A stretch of DNA of 64,000 nucleotides, from positions 114,661,459 to 114,725,458 of the forward strand of contig OZ024823.1 of NCBI GenBank assembly GCA_964016985.1. Direction: 5' to 3'. Positions 39,655 to 51,183 of this stretch are shown one piece after another. Under the pieces are notes generated by a model. It was not told where the DNA came from and searched no databases. It worked only from the letters and a program-made list of their open reading frames with translations. A program made the position numbers and the translations under genes. This DNA comes from Anodontia alba. Lineage: Eukaryota; Mollusca; Bivalvia; Lucinida; Lucinidae. Each line of letters starts with the position of its first letter. Within the stretch, counting starts at the first letter, position 1.

Positions 39655-41185
39655 AAAGGAGGTGAAGGTCACTCAGCCTCTACAACATCCATTGAACTAG
39701 AAGACATAACTCTTAACATATGCATGTCCCTCTCATTAGCAAACTTAAGGAAGATCTAATCAAAAGCGAATCGAGCTATGCAGCAAGTAAGGTTAATGAT
39801 AGACATCTTTAGTAATCAAGGGACACAACTCTATGTATAAGATTTTGTAGATTTTCATTTTTTTTTTCGATATCAAACTTTTTTTTTGAAAGCTTATCCA
39901 TGTCCTCCCCAGGAATATCCAATCAAAACTGAAGGAGCTAAACCCTCAAGGATTTTTTAGCTGTCAAGGACCATGTAAAGCGAAGTGTGAAAAGATGGCC
40001 TAGGTTACACAACATCAACATTATTCAACCAACCCATTGGATTTAATCATAACCTATCTATATCCAGTTCCAGGAAGATATTAATAAAAACTCTATGATT
40101 TATGTACTAATTTCAACAAAGTCAGTGAACGATAAAATACTAATCAAAGTAAAGAAGTTAAGCTGATGACAAGGTCAGTAAAAAGGCTTATTTAGCAATC
40201 AATGGCACACAACCCTAAAATTGATAAGATCGATAATCTGATCTGGCCATTTTTTTTAAACTTGTTCAAGCTTTTTGTCCTTGTCCATCTTATCTGCAAT
40301 GCATTTACATCCAAACAAAACTAAATGACTTATCCTGATGACAAGGTCAAAAAGAGTCATTTTCGGCAACCAAGGGGACATAACTCTATGATTAATAGGC
40401 TGCCCTGCACAGTTTTGTTTTTAATTCATCCCAGCTTTTATCACCTGCCTTCATATATGTAAGTTTCAGGAAGTTCTGATCAAAACTGAAGACGTTTATG
40501 CAGGTAACAAGGTCAAAATTAGGCGTTTTCAGCAATCAAGGGGGTGTAAATCTAAAATAAATAATCTGATCTAAACAGTTTTCGAACTCATCCAAGACTT
40601 CATTCATGTCCACCTTATCTGCAAGTTTTAGGCTGATCCCCAACTTAGGGAATGTAACTCTAAGACTAATAATCCGATTTGGCCACATTTCAAACTCATA
40701 CGAGGTTTGATCCATGTCCACCTTATCTGCAAATTTCAGAATTGGAGTTACGCATGTTTGAGGAAGATTAGATCAAAACTGAAGGAGTTATACTGATGAC
40801 AGTCAAATATTCGCCTTTTTAGCAATCAAGGAGACGTAACTCTAAGACAAATAATCTGATCTGGCCAGGTTTCACACTCATCCATGACCGTCTTATCTGC
40901 AAATTTCAGATCCGAGCGAAACTGAAAGAGTTATGCCTATAAAAGTATAAAAGCTTGTACAGCAATTAAGGGGGACGTAATTTAAAGACAGATATTCCGA
41001 TCTGACAATGTTTCGATCTTGACCGAGGTTTTAACCATTTCCACCTTATTTTCATGTTTCAGGAAGATTGGATCAAAACTGAAGGAGATACATGTATGCT
41101 AATGAAAAAGTCGAACACTGGCCTTTTCAGCAATAAAGGAGACGTTACTCGAAGAAAAATGATCCGATCTGGCCAGTTTTCGAAC
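39655..41185. repeat. Degenerate tandem array, ~140-190 bp units
   Basis: A block with GCAATCAAGGGGACATAACTC recurs at about 39815, 40195, 40365, 40531, 40640, 40822, 40962 and 41130. It alternates with GATCAAAACTGAAGGAG and TCCACCTTATCTGCAA(G/A)TTT. The units are much diverged. I see this as the body of an old repetitive element; the short open frames in it are artefacts. Confidence 0.75.
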
Positions 41186-41239
41186 TCATCCGATATATCA
41201 TCTACGTCCACCTTATCTGCAAGTTTCCAATAATTCTTT

Positions 41240-41345
41240 TGGCAGATTGTGACAGTCCTGATCAGAATGCGCGGATGCGCAGGCTGATCTGGACCTTCGC
41301 TGTCCGCATATGCTCGAAGACATGTTTTCGCATAACGCGGTCCAG
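41240..41345. mobile_element. GATCAGCCTGC-type dispersed repeat
   Basis: CCTGATCAGAATGCGCGGATG, GCGCAGGCTGATCTGGACC and the end CATGTTTTCGCATAACGCGG. Confidence 0.65.
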
Positions 41346-41419
41346 ATGATGTCATTTGATTTATATCCATCCCATAGTAACCATATATCCTTTGGTGTAC
41401 AATAGCAGTAAGACTTGGG

Positions 41420-41530
41420 CCGCGTCAGGCGAAAAAGTGCCTCCGAACATGCGCAAAATGAGCATTCAAATCATCCTGCGCATGCGCAAAGTATAATCCG
41501 GGCCTTTGCTTTCCATTCATACTGAAATAC
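41420..41530. mobile_element. GATCAGCCTGC-type repeat, diverged
   Basis: GCGCAAAATGAGCATTCAAATC and CTGCGCATGCGCAAAGTATAATC followed by GGGCCTTTGCTTTCC resemble the family. It adjoins the candidate exon at 41531-41651. Confidence 0.45.
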
Positions 41531-41651
41531 CTTTCCCCGCAACAGTTCATCGGTTTTGACGAAGGCTCTTTTTCGCACAGGTAACTGTAGCTCGTCTCAT
41601 ATTCTGATGATGGTTTTATAATGAAGACCACAAACAAAGTGTAGATAGCCT
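41531..41651 (-). CDS. Candidate orphan exon (unidentified, possibly membrane protein)
   Basis: On the minus strand an acceptor TATTTGTTTCAG precedes GCTATCTAC, and the frame stays open for 40 codons to AAAG/GTATTT, a fair donor. The peptide starts AIYTLFVVFIIKP, a hydrophobic stretch that could be a membrane helix end, and continues with a Ser/Glu-rich part and four cysteines (LCEKEP, MNCCGER). I do not recognise it and found no partner exon nearby. The combination of splice signals and clean frame is suggestive only. Confidence 0.3.
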
Positions 41652-41659
41652 GAAACAAA

Positions 41660-42100
41660 TATTCCAGAGACGTGTAAGCCGTAATAAGGCATTTACGGTG
41701 AAACACTTTTTGATCGACTGCATTGAATTTTGCCCTGTGCGTCATCAATTCTTCTAGACTACTGATTTGAAATTTTTATTACAAGATGTACCAGCTGATA
41801 ATACTATCTTCTTTTTAAATCATTAATTTTTGTAACAACATATAACTATCTTATTTTCTTTTTCGGTCAAGTTTTATATCTTCATGCGTACCTGACTCAT
41901 TATTATTATAGCCAATTCGGTGCCAAGTCAAATAAATATAACATTTTGACATACATGACCCTCAAGGGCTGACGCGTCGTTGAACCTGAACTCATCATCA
42001 TCATCATCATCATCCAGTGACGTACCAGGATTTCTGTTCCCTATCATTTTAGAACACCCCAATGCAGAGAAAATGAGCGAAAATAGCCCTCTTCCCTCGC
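41660..42100. other. No recognised feature apart from (ATC)n
   Basis: A (TCA)n run of about six units at 41995-42014 gives a short poly-Ser frame. Otherwise nothing was recognised. Confidence 0.45.
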
Positions 42101-42169
42101 CCCAGCAGGCACATGACGTTAATACAATCGCATTAACGTCGAGGTATAAACGTTCCGTGCCCGCTGGGC
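42100..42169. mobile_element. Small palindrome with CCCAGCAGGCAC ends
   Basis: CCCCAGCAGGCACATGACGTT pairs with AACGTTCCGTGCCCGCTGGG, with ATTAACGTC repeats inside. A ~70-bp MITE-like hairpin. Confidence 0.7.
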
Positions 42170-42399
42170 CCTATCCGCATTTACGCAGAGTGAGAAGGAT
42201 ATGTCAGCATCTGCACAGGCTTTACGAGATGCTAAATGCAAGCGAAGATACATGCCATTTTTATCTTATATCTAGAGCAATGAAATTATGACATTTCGCC
42301 ACATTGTAAGGAGAATGAGGACGAGTTTGCAATATGTATATTAAGACAAAAGTTGCTAATAAAAACGCGAAACGATAATACCCCGCCACAATCATGTCG

Positions 42400-43130
42400 C
42401 GGGCAGATGACCGTGTCAAAATTGACAAAACTTGTCCATTAGCAATCCCAAACCAGATCTCCACAATTTCAATGCACACGTAAAGTTTGGCGAAACTCCA
42501 CTGACATTTACTCAAGTTATCAAAAAAAAAAAACCCCAAAAAACAACAAAAAACAAAAAAAAACACAACAAAAAACAAAACAAAACAAAAAACAACAACA
42601 AAAAAACAAAACAAAAACAACAACAACAAAAAAAAAACAACAACAAAATACAACAGATGTGTCGAGGGCAGGTTACTCTGACCAAGTTTGCCTTTTAGCA
42701 ATCCCGAAGCAGACCTCCAAAAATACAGTGCACATACCAAATTTGGTGAATATCCATGGACATTTTCTCAAGTTATTGTCCTGAAACGAAAATATGGATG
42801 TGTCGCGGACAGATAATTCTGTCAAAATTGACAAATTTTGCCTATAAGCAATCCGAAACAGATCTCTATAATGTCAATGCACGTATCAAGTTTTGTGAAA
42901 ATCCATTGACATCTACTCAAGTAATTGTTCGGAAACGACAGTATAGACTTTTCGTGAGCAAATAGCTCTCCCAAAAATTGACGAAATTTGCCCATTAGCA
43001 ATCCGAAACCAGATCTCCATAATATAAATGCATATACCAAGTTTGTTGAAAATGCGTTGATATTACTCAAGTTATTGCTCGGAAACGAAAATATGGACGG
43101 AAGGATGGATGGACGGGGATTAGATGTTAT
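42400..43130. repeat. Tandem ~130-280 bp units with A-rich insert
   Basis: A unit with CAAAATTGACAAA(A/T)..TGCCTATTAGCAATCC, CAGATCTCCATAAT and ATTGACATTTACTCAAG starts near 42414, 42690, 42822 and 42975. A CAA/CAAAA array (42520-42650) interrupts the first. It ends in a GGACGGAAGGATGGATGG stretch at about 43095. No protein. Confidence 0.7.
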
Positions 43131-43370
43131 TTGGAAGCAAATTGTTTGCGTACGTTTTGGACATTCTGTCCGTGGTTGTCCAAAACCCGTAGGTCTGGAC
43201 GTACTTAGAGGTGTGATCACCGCTATAGTGCTGTCTGTACGACTCTATCCGTGATGGACAATATTCTGGGGCGCGTATTTAGTTATAGTTCATTTCTGAC
43301 TTAGTGGTTTCTGGTTATAGTTTATTTCCTATCTTTTTGTTATTATTTGTTATAATTTGCCTGTATTTAA
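43131..43370. other. No recognised feature
   Basis: Flank of the tandem array; nothing supported. Confidence 0.4.
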
Positions 43371-43371
43371 T

Positions 43372-43445
43372 GCGAACAGTTTAGGCCCTAATCAGACGCT
43401 GCGTCAGTCTGTGTCGGCTGATCTGGGCCTGCATTGTTTGCAAAA
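43372..43445. mobile_element. Hairpin MITE (CAAACAGTGTAGACC family), decayed
   Basis: GCGAACAGTTTAGGCCCTAATC and CTGATCTGGGCCTGCATTGTTTGC are recognisable but diverged arms. Confidence 0.6.
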
Positions 43446-44384
43446 GTCTCTTTACGTGCAATAGACAATTAAATGTATTTAAAGGCCTGTTTTTCAAATT
43501 CCTTAAAAGGTAGAAATCTACCTATATTAAGTAAATATATATAGAAATTTACCAATATTGGTCAAGCACCTGTAAGCGCCACCTCTTAGCTATCCCATAG
43601 GTGCTTGCTTTTGACAGATTACACTATAGTGATGGCAAAAAAGGAGGAAAAAGAGAAATAGGACGTGCAACTAGAGCTGTCACAGCTATCTGTCTGAAAT
43701 GGACATCTTAACACTTTGACATACCTTTTCCCAAATATTGAACAAATTTATTTGTATATCTAGTGACAGTTCTACACACCACAGGCTGAAGCAAAATCAT
43801 TGATCCTGATCAAACTGCTTTGTTGAATCGCAAACAGTGTAAATTCTAATCAAACTATTTCTTGTCTGAATCCCCTAAGTTTCAATAAATAGCCTATAAA
43901 TTTTATGTTTTCAGATTTAAAACTTCTAATATTACTATAAAAAAGCATTTCATCGTCCTTGCTGATCCAAGTGTTGAAAAAGCAGTACATTCACCCTTTT
44001 AAAGCCTGCCAGTATGGTCGCCATTGTGTTGCGTCTCGCTGATGTGTAATGGTCCACTGAAGAAAGCGCCTGGGCAGCTCTGAATACACCAAGTAGCGTC
44101 AACAGTTTTTTTGACAAATCACCGATGTATAGCAGTTTGCCATAAAGCGCTCAGTAGTGCTAGCCTTCTGCAACTCTTCCCTTCTTTTTCTCCTCTAGCA
44201 AACACTCCTTGAAACTGAGTAAGCCCTGTCGGACTGGGCTATTCTTATGCTTCTTGCCTGATGAACGTACAGCAACAGGCACTTACAATAACTTTCTATC
44301 GTGTCCTTTGAAAAGTTTAAGCTTCAACAGTACTTTGGAAGAATACCTACTGTCCGGTGGCCTTGGACCAATCTTCTTCCAGTG
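43446..44384. other. No gene recognised
   Basis: The frame at 44209-44397 (60 residues) has no recognisable homology. A pair of short inverted copies of TAGAAATYTACC occurs at 43510-43555. Confidence 0.4.
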
Positions 44385-44565
44385 GACTCTTCTATGACAA
44401 CTCTTTGGACTGGTCTGTTTCCAATAGCAGGGTGTCTGGTTAGTTTTTATTACTGCTATTGTATATGTATTCAATTACTACTATTGTATTTAATACAAGC
44501 AATGCAGACCCGGATCAGACACCGCCTTCTACGGCGTGTGATCTGGGTCTCCACTGTTTGCACGG
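44385..44565. mobile_element. Hairpin MITE (CAAACAGTGTAGACC family), longer copy
   Basis: It has GGACTGGTCTGTTTCCAATAG at the left (shared with 24990-25020 and 34650) and the hairpin GACCCGGATCAGACACCGCC / GGCGTGTGATCTGGGTC near the right. Confidence 0.7.
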
Positions 44566-44722
44566 TGTTTCCCGATTAAAGTTTGTTTCCCTTTTTCAGT
44601 GCTCGCTGGTACCCGGACGAGATGTCAAAGTATTGGTTTAAAAACGTTTTGCCAGAGGAACCATCCTTCTCACTTACTTGGTTTGTTTTCGTACAGCTTG
44701 GGAGTTAGGACAGCGTCAAGTT

Positions 44723-44862
44723 AGTTACTTATTCCCTATTTCCGTTTCGAATCGGGAATAAGTAACTGTTTACTTATTCCCGATTCGAATCAGGAATAAG
44801 TAACTGTTTACTTATTCCCGATCGGGAATAAGTAACTATTTACTTATTACCGATTCGAATCT
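44723..44862. repeat. Tandem palindromes (ACTTATTCCCGATTCGAATC)
   Basis: Three to four consecutive self-complementary units of about 30-43 bp, each reading TTACTTATTCCCGATTCG and back to GGAATAAGTAAC. Some have lost the TTCGAA centre. They stand directly before the satellite at 44872. Confidence 0.88.
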
Positions 44863-44871
44863 AAAGACTAA

Positions 44872-46250
44872 AAAGGGCTGATGCTCTTCATTGGCGGTGG
44901 GATACCCAAGTTCGGGCTCCTGGGTACCCCAGCTAGGGAGTTTTGAAAGACATGAAACTTGAGTATAGAGGACATATGTAGAGCAACTGGCAGGATAATT
45001 CTAAAAGAAATTCGTCGGGAAAATTTTGACAAAAGTATTGTAGATAATGGGTCATTTTTGCCTACAAACGACCATATTGAGATGGGTACCCAAGTTCGGG
45101 CTCCCGGGTATCCCAGCTAGGGAGATTTCAAAGAGATGAAACTTGGTGAGTATAGAGGGCGTATACAGACCAACTAGCAGGAATCTTTTGAAAGAAATTC
45201 GTCGGGAAAATTTTCTGAAAAGTCTCGAAGACTATAAAGGGCTCATGCTCATCATTGGTGGTGGGGTACCCAAGTTCGGGCTCCTGGGTACCCCAGCTAG
45301 AAGTTTTCAAAGACCTGAAACTTGGTGAATATAGAGGAAATATGTAGAACAACTGGCAGGACAATTCTAAAAGAAATTCATAGGGAAAATTTTGAGAAAA
45401 GTATCATAGAAAAAAAGTCACATTTGCCTACAAACGACCATATTGAGATGAATACCCAAGTTCGAGCTCCCGGGTACCCCAGCTAGGAAGTTTTCAAAGA
45501 GATGAAACTTGGTGAATATAGAGGGCGTATACAGACCCACTAGCAGGAATCTTTTAAAAGAAATTCGTTGGGAAAATTTTGAGAAAAGTCTCGTAGACTA
45601 AAAAGGGCTGATGCGCTTCATTGGCGGTGGGATACCCAAGTTCGGGCTCCTGGGTACCCCAACCAGGGAGTTTTGAAAGACATGAAACTTGGTGAGTATA
45701 GAGGACATATGTAGAGTAACTGGCTGGACAATTCTAAAAGAAATTCGTTGGGAAAATTTTGAGAAAAGTATCGAAGAAAAAGGGTCACCTTTTCATACAA
45801 ACGACCATATTGAGACGGGTACCCAAGTTCTAGCTCCTGGGTACCCAGCTCGGGAGCATGAAACTTGGTGGGTATAGAGGACATATGTAGAGCAACTGGC
45901 AGGACAATTCTAAAAGAAATTCGTTGGGAAAATTTTGAGAAAAGTATCATAGAAAAAAGGTCACATTTGCCTTCAAACGACCATATTGAGATGAGTACCC
46001 AAGTTCGAGCTCACGGATACCCAAGCCAGGAAGTTTTCAAAGAGATGAAACTTGGTGAGTATAGAGGGTGTATACAGACCAACTAGCAGGAATCTTTTAA
46101 AAGAAATTCGTCGGGAAAATTTTGAGAAAATCACGTAGACTAAAAAGGGCTCTTGCTCTTCATTGGCGTTGGGGTACCCAAGTTCGGGCTCCTGGGTACC
46201 CAAGCTAGGGAGTTTTGAAATCCTTGAAACTTGGTGAGTATAGAGGACTA
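44872..46250. repeat. Satellite array, ~182-bp monomers in dimeric order
   Basis: The anchor ACCCAAGTTC occurs at 44904, 45088, 45268, 45454, 45634, 45821, 45997 and 46176 (spacings 176-187 bp). Two monomer types alternate. One has GGGCTGATGCTCTTCATTGG before the anchor and GAGGACATATGTAGAGCAAC after it. The other has CAAACGACCATATTGAGATG before it and GAGGGCGTATACAGACCAAC after it. Order: A B A B A B B A, with the sixth monomer's second half of A type. The 60-110 residue frames in it are artefacts. Confidence 0.92.
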
Positions 46251-46900
46251 CCTTGTGAGTGCAACTCCTCCTACAGTTTTATACCATTCCCACTGAAACT
46301 ATACAGATGTTTTAACCATAGTCTGAAGATATGCATATGCTTTTTACAGAATCTTGAAGTTACTTTTTTTACTTTTTCACATTTTTAACATTTAACACAG
46401 ATTTTTTTTCATGCTTCTATACTATGAAAGAGCATATAGTAGTAGCACAACTCCTCCCGCAGCTTTAAGCAAATGCTTCTGAAACTTTACAGGTATTTTG
46501 CTTGTGGTTGGAGGATATACGTGTGCTCTTGTAATCTTGAAATTATGTTTTTTGATTTTTGTTTTATTTTTTCCACATTTTTAGCTTCATGTTTTTCCTG
46601 CTTCAATACGTAGGTAAGTGATACTGGACCAATGGTCCTCTGGTTAACTTACTCATTTTTAACAGCTCAAATAAAAATAAGGCGCGGGACATAAATTCCC
46701 TATGGAATTTGCTTGTTTGCTATTAAATCGATATGATCATGCCACGTCCCGTTTTTTGAAAATACCAACATAAGATGTTGTTGGATATTAACACTAATGT
46801 TTGTTAAAGTAAATAAGCCAGTCTTATATTTACAGTTTATACACTTACAACTTGAAATATGATTATCTATAATGGAATGTATAGTCTCTGCCTCCTTATC
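46250..46900. repeat. Two diverged ~180-bp units beyond the satellite
   Basis: 46258-46400 and 46438-46580 share GCAACTCCTCC..CAG(T/C)TTTA, CTGAAACT.TACAG and ATCTTGAAgTTA-type stretches. This may be the tail of the same transposon-like body as the satellite. 46620-46900 shows nothing recognised. Confidence 0.55.
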
Positions 46901-48660
46901 AATTAAATTAGTTCAGAGCCAGAACCCACACTAGTTAGTTGTGTTTAAAAGAACATAACAGATGTTTATGAGATTCGACTTCCTAAATTTGTTGCTTATT
47001 CATGACCAATACAGGATGATTAGAGATAGATCTTTTTCTAGATATTACCATTGACTCTGTCTTGGAGGGATTAAAAGTGATAGGCCACTGAGTGGCCCAA
47101 TTATGTATTTTGGAAAAATCAGCATTGACTTTCTGAGCAGCATTGACGGGAATATCTTCAATGATCTAGAGACTCGTTTCATCGGCAAATAAACGAACAT
47201 TGGTATCAATATTTTTATTTACATCATTGATGTAAATTAAAAATAAAAGTGGTCCAAGAATCGAGCCCTGTAGAACTCCAGCCAGTACGGGGGACCAGTC
47301 AGAACATGTTCCGGGGAGGACAAAACACGGTTTCTATTCGATAAGTAGTCGGAAATCAGGTCAGCAGAGATCCCGTAATGCCAACTGATCTTAATTTCAG
47401 TTAAAGATCCTTACGCTAAACATGATCGATCGAATGCTTTACTCACGTGACAGAAAACAGATCCTACTTATTTACCCTCGTTCAAGGGTTTACAAAATGT
47501 GTCATGTTTGCTTACTAAGTGGCTTTCTGTGGGATCACCAGGGACAAAGCCAGACTTGAGGCATGCTATTAAATTATTTACACTTAAAAACTTAAAAAAG
47601 ATGCCAATTGTGTTTGATAATGATAAAGCTCTATAATTAGATACCTCCGAGGGGTCATCCTTTTTCAGTATGGGCGTCACATTTGCTTCTTTCCATGAAT
47701 CAGGGACAGAACTTTTGAACAGAGAAAAGTTAAAAAAAATGCACATAATGGACCTGCACGTTCGATGGACAATTCTTTGGGTATGCGATTATTAATACCG
47801 TCAGGTCCTGAGGATTTACCTAATTTTAGTTGTTTAGTATATGTTTAACTTCATCAGGCGTTACAGCAATATTCTGAATGAATGGAATGTTGTTAGGCAT
47901 GCTAAGATTTGGTAGTGGTATAATTTAGTCATTTAACTGCTTTTGGCTGGTGAAGTATTTGTTAAAAATGTAGCATTTCCATTAATATTCGTAATTATAC
48001 TAAAGTCTAGATAATGGTGGTAAGACAGATGAACGTTGATGTTTTATGAAGCATTTAAGGGTGGGGTGTTGCAGCAATCTTTACTACTTAGTGAACCGGG
48101 TTTCAGTTTATTGAAAGTAATCATTTTAGGACTTCTTTTTGCTTCGCGTATAGATTTAGTTACCTTGTTTCTGAATGCTTTGTACTTATTAAGATCGTCA
48201 GTACTTTAATATTTTTTTTATTATTTTATTGACCAACCGTCGTCTTGGTTTTTGGATTAATTTTCGAATATTGAAATTTAACCGTGGAGGATCTGCACAC
48301 CAAATAGTTGCAATTTATTTTGTATTATTCTGAAGATTTTCCCAGTTTGTATTATATATGTCATTTCTCATATTATCATAATCACCTAAATCATATAACC
48401 ACATTTTTCTTTTAAACGACATTTGTTCTTTTTTTCGCAAAAAATATAGGAACAATATACTTGGCAGTAGTAGCTTGTATTCTAACCCAAGAAGGCTTCA
48501 CCGACACCACTAAAGCCTAACGTGAAGGATCATTTACCAGGTAAAGGTATATTAGGGATGAGGAGTGCTTTGTAAAGCGTGTCGGTTTATCAATAATTTG
48601 ACCCAGGTTGTACTGTCTAGAAATATCATCGTTTTTCTGTGTTTTAGCCTGTAAGAATAC
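46900..48660 (-). pseudogene. LINE ORF2 pseudogene: endonuclease end and reverse transcriptase
   Basis: On the minus strand, from high to low coordinate: YNLGQIIDKPTRFTKHSSSL (endonuclease C terminus, ~48620-48560), KMWLYDLGDYDNM (~48400), SSGPDGI (~47805), DSWKEANVTPILKKDDPS and VSNYRALSLSNTIG (47700-47610), SGFVPGD (~47545), [18 protein letters not shown] (~47270), then LFADETSL (~47195) and FNPSKTESM (~47065). This is a jockey/R1-like non-LTR retrotransposon. It has several stops and frameshifts, and the catalytic FADD is FADE. It runs opposite to the dikinase and is not active. Confidence 0.88.
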
Positions 48661-49090
48661 AGTTGAGTTGAACATGTCATTTATTTATAAATGAAGATAA
48701 CTCATAAAATGAGAACTGTAATAAGCAATAGTAAATATGTATTTACACGAAGTACGTTTAGTTTAAACATACAAAGCTAATAAATGAAATGTAAATGACA
48801 ATACTTTTGCTTAATAGCAAAACAAAAAGTGGCGTACAAAATATGCCATATAGGCAAGCGATTTATCTATAGAAATCACAGACCTAAACAAAACATTTAA
48901 ATGGTGGATGCATATATATTCATTATTAATATATTTATTTCCAGTTTCATTCATGTAATTGAACAAAGAAACAGATGCTGATCAAAATTTTCATTTCAAA
49001 TGATGATGCAGAAACTATTTAGTAAATTCTGTCACTGGTCTTCATATGCCTAGAATATCAGTTGGGTCAAGAAAATGTATTGGGAGTCCA
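48661..49090. other. AT-rich stretch without recognised features
   Basis: May include more of the LINE 5' part, but no motif is readable. Confidence 0.4.
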
Positions 49091-49094
49091 GTAT

Positions 49095-49210
49095 TTATAT
49101 TTTAAACAGTTTTTTTTTGGCACGCCCTAAGCGCTTGGACTTCTGGTCTGGTGTCAACAAATGGGGGACCCGTCTAGCATAGAGCTTCTTAAACTTCAAA
49201 TGGGTGGTCA
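49095..49210 (-). pseudogene. mariner-type transposase fragment
   Basis: The minus strand reads VVTTHLKFKKLYARRVPHLL followed by TPDQKSKRLGRAKK. This matches the DNA-binding-domain end of mariner transposases, whose typical motif is KLYARWVPHLLT. Neither the DDD catalytic part nor the ends are present, so it is a small relic. Confidence 0.78.
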
Positions 49211-49560
49211 CAACTGAAATTGAAATAAAGCTACTATATAAACTGAAATATTGCTACTATATATGGGTGTGTATAATTCAACAACGAAAATCTAGTCTGT
49301 TATAATCGGATTAAATCGATAATTTGCAAATGTGCTGAGTAAACATCAGTTACCAAATGCATTGAATTCCCATGCTTATATGTAACTTTATTGTCATATG
49401 GAAGGCCATTAGTGGCAGAATTTACTGAATTACCATTGTGTACATAAAATCTGTTCCTCCTATAGATCTACCGTAGGTGCGGTCAAATTGTTGATATAAT
49501 ATGTACGACTGTTATAGTTTTGTTTGTAAAACAGTTAACACACCAAATACTTACAGGAAA
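49211..49560. other. No recognised feature
   Basis: A pair GGAATTACCATTG.. and similar AT-rich sequence; nothing supported. Confidence 0.4.
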
Positions 49561-50225
49561 ATATGACTTGGGGTCTGACTAATCTTCTTTTTACACTCTG
49601 TCTGCTTTCCTTATACAAAGGCTGAGGCAATTTCTATGGTATTTAGCCTCTATTGCCGTAAGATCCTGCTGAAGTACTTTTGTTGAAAAGTTATAGTCAT
49701 TCAACGTGGTAAATTCACTGCATGTATTCGATTGAACATCTGGGTGCGAGCATTAACCAGATCTGAGTCACCTTTCTTCTTGATGCAGTCACAGAACATG
49801 CGTTTAATTTTTTCTTGTTCTTATATTTTTCTTCTTTTGCTGCCTCATCTACTGATGATTTAACCGTCTTCATACAATCTGAATGATAAATGTCTTGAGC
49901 CGGTGTAGTTCTGACAACATTAACGGTGATATCTTGCTTTATATTACTTAAGCCATTAATGTTACAGTTATTATTACTGACAAAGCTTTGATTAGCTTTT
50001 ATGTGTTATAAGATGCTGTCACCTTATTCTTTCAGACAGCTAGACACTTTCTGTTTTCTCTCGTCCTTTGGATTTACCAAATTCACACTTCTGTCCCTTT
50101 TCCAACATATGATACAAATGTTTACAAGTTGTGACAGTCCTTCGTATTATTTGGCCTTTTGTGCAGGTGCAGGTCCTCGGGTAGGACCTTGTTTTGTGCC
50201 TTTTTTCTGTTAGTATTTGGTGCGT
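49560..50225 (-). pseudogene. Decayed coding sequence with a CxxC motif (possible transposon protein)
   Basis: The minus strand gives LSQLVNICIICWKRDRSVNL and NPKDERKQKVSSCL (~50130-50040), and further on DYNFSTKVLQQDLTAIEAKY and HRNCLSLCIRKADRV (~49710-49600) in separate frames with stops between. The DL.AIEAKYHRNCL pattern is one I associate with large, repetitive uncharacterised proteins in mollusc and cnidarian genomes, probably transposon-related. No function can be given. Confidence 0.55.
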
Positions 50226-50700
50226 TAACTGTTCTACAATCTAAACTATAACAAAGTCTAACATACTATATCAACAAATAATGTCTACGGTAGGTGTAGA
50301 GGATTAACATATCTTTTTTATATATGGATATTTGCGTCAATACTGAAAATAATAATATATTTCATCAAGTGTCTCTTATTTGGATGCATGTTTAATACTG
50401 AACATGTATGCATCCACTATTTCAACGCTTTTTGTTATATATGCAAATACACTGTTATACATAAGAGACTGAATGTAGATAATTGTTTTTTATTTTGCTA
50501 AACACTGTATTAACTATAGCACTTCTTCAGAGCTTGCATGCGCTTGCGATCCGTTGCCAAATGATAATCTTAAACCCCAGAACTTGCTATAAAAGGACAG
50601 ACTCCGCCCCCAAATTATAATGGGACAAATTCAAACACTTAATTGACAACCAGCAATTGAACAATACTTTTGCTATTACAATCCTAGTATATTTTAGAAA
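50226..50700. other. AT-rich with an inverted pair
   Basis: CATATCTTTTTTATATATGGA..CATCAAGTGTCTCTTATTTGG (50308-50380) and its partial inverse TATATGCAAATACAC..CATAAGAGACTGAATG (50438-50475) suggest a decayed foldback element. No gene. Confidence 0.4.
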
Positions 50701-50776
50701 AAGAATCCTTTACAATTTTTAGTCTGTCTAAATTGATACATGGATTAATTTTACAAAACGATGTTCTGGTAAAAAA

Positions 50777-50905
50777 ACAAGTAAGAGAAAAGTCCAGGGA
50801 GTGACACAATCCCAAACCGCAGCCCTTCCCAGACACCAAGAGAAAGAGGAAACAGACAAAACCAAACATGCGCAAATCGAACAAACGCACGGGGGTTTAT
50901 AACAC
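50777..50905. repeat. Dispersed repeat (AGAGAAAAGTCCA family), copy 1
   Basis: GTAAGAGAAAAGTCCAGGGAG, CAAACCGCAGCCCTTCCCAG, ACACCAAGAG and ACAAAACCAAACA recur in the same order at 59415-59545. The family is unknown. Confidence 0.72.
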
Positions 50906-51183
50906 TTTTACGGCCAGCCAACTTCACCCTAGGTCCCGATGTAATTCTTAATTACAGAAAAACATAAAAACTCGGTTCGCATAAAGGGTCCCAACTCAGT
51001 CAATGCATCAAAGCGAAAAAATAAAAATTAAATTCATCACTATGATAAACAAAGACGAGTACTCATGGCTAATTCTACTGTGTGACAGAGAAAATGAAAA
51101 CCAATAGCTGAACCACGGCGGGCCAAGCCAAAGACAAATCGTCAAGCTCCAACCCACTGGTTAAAGTTTTACGAAGTTTTACT

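Noticed and set aside
42261..42740. 159-residue minus-strand frame
   Set aside because: Its middle is a CAA/CAAAA simple repeat and the ends lie in a tandem repeat unit.
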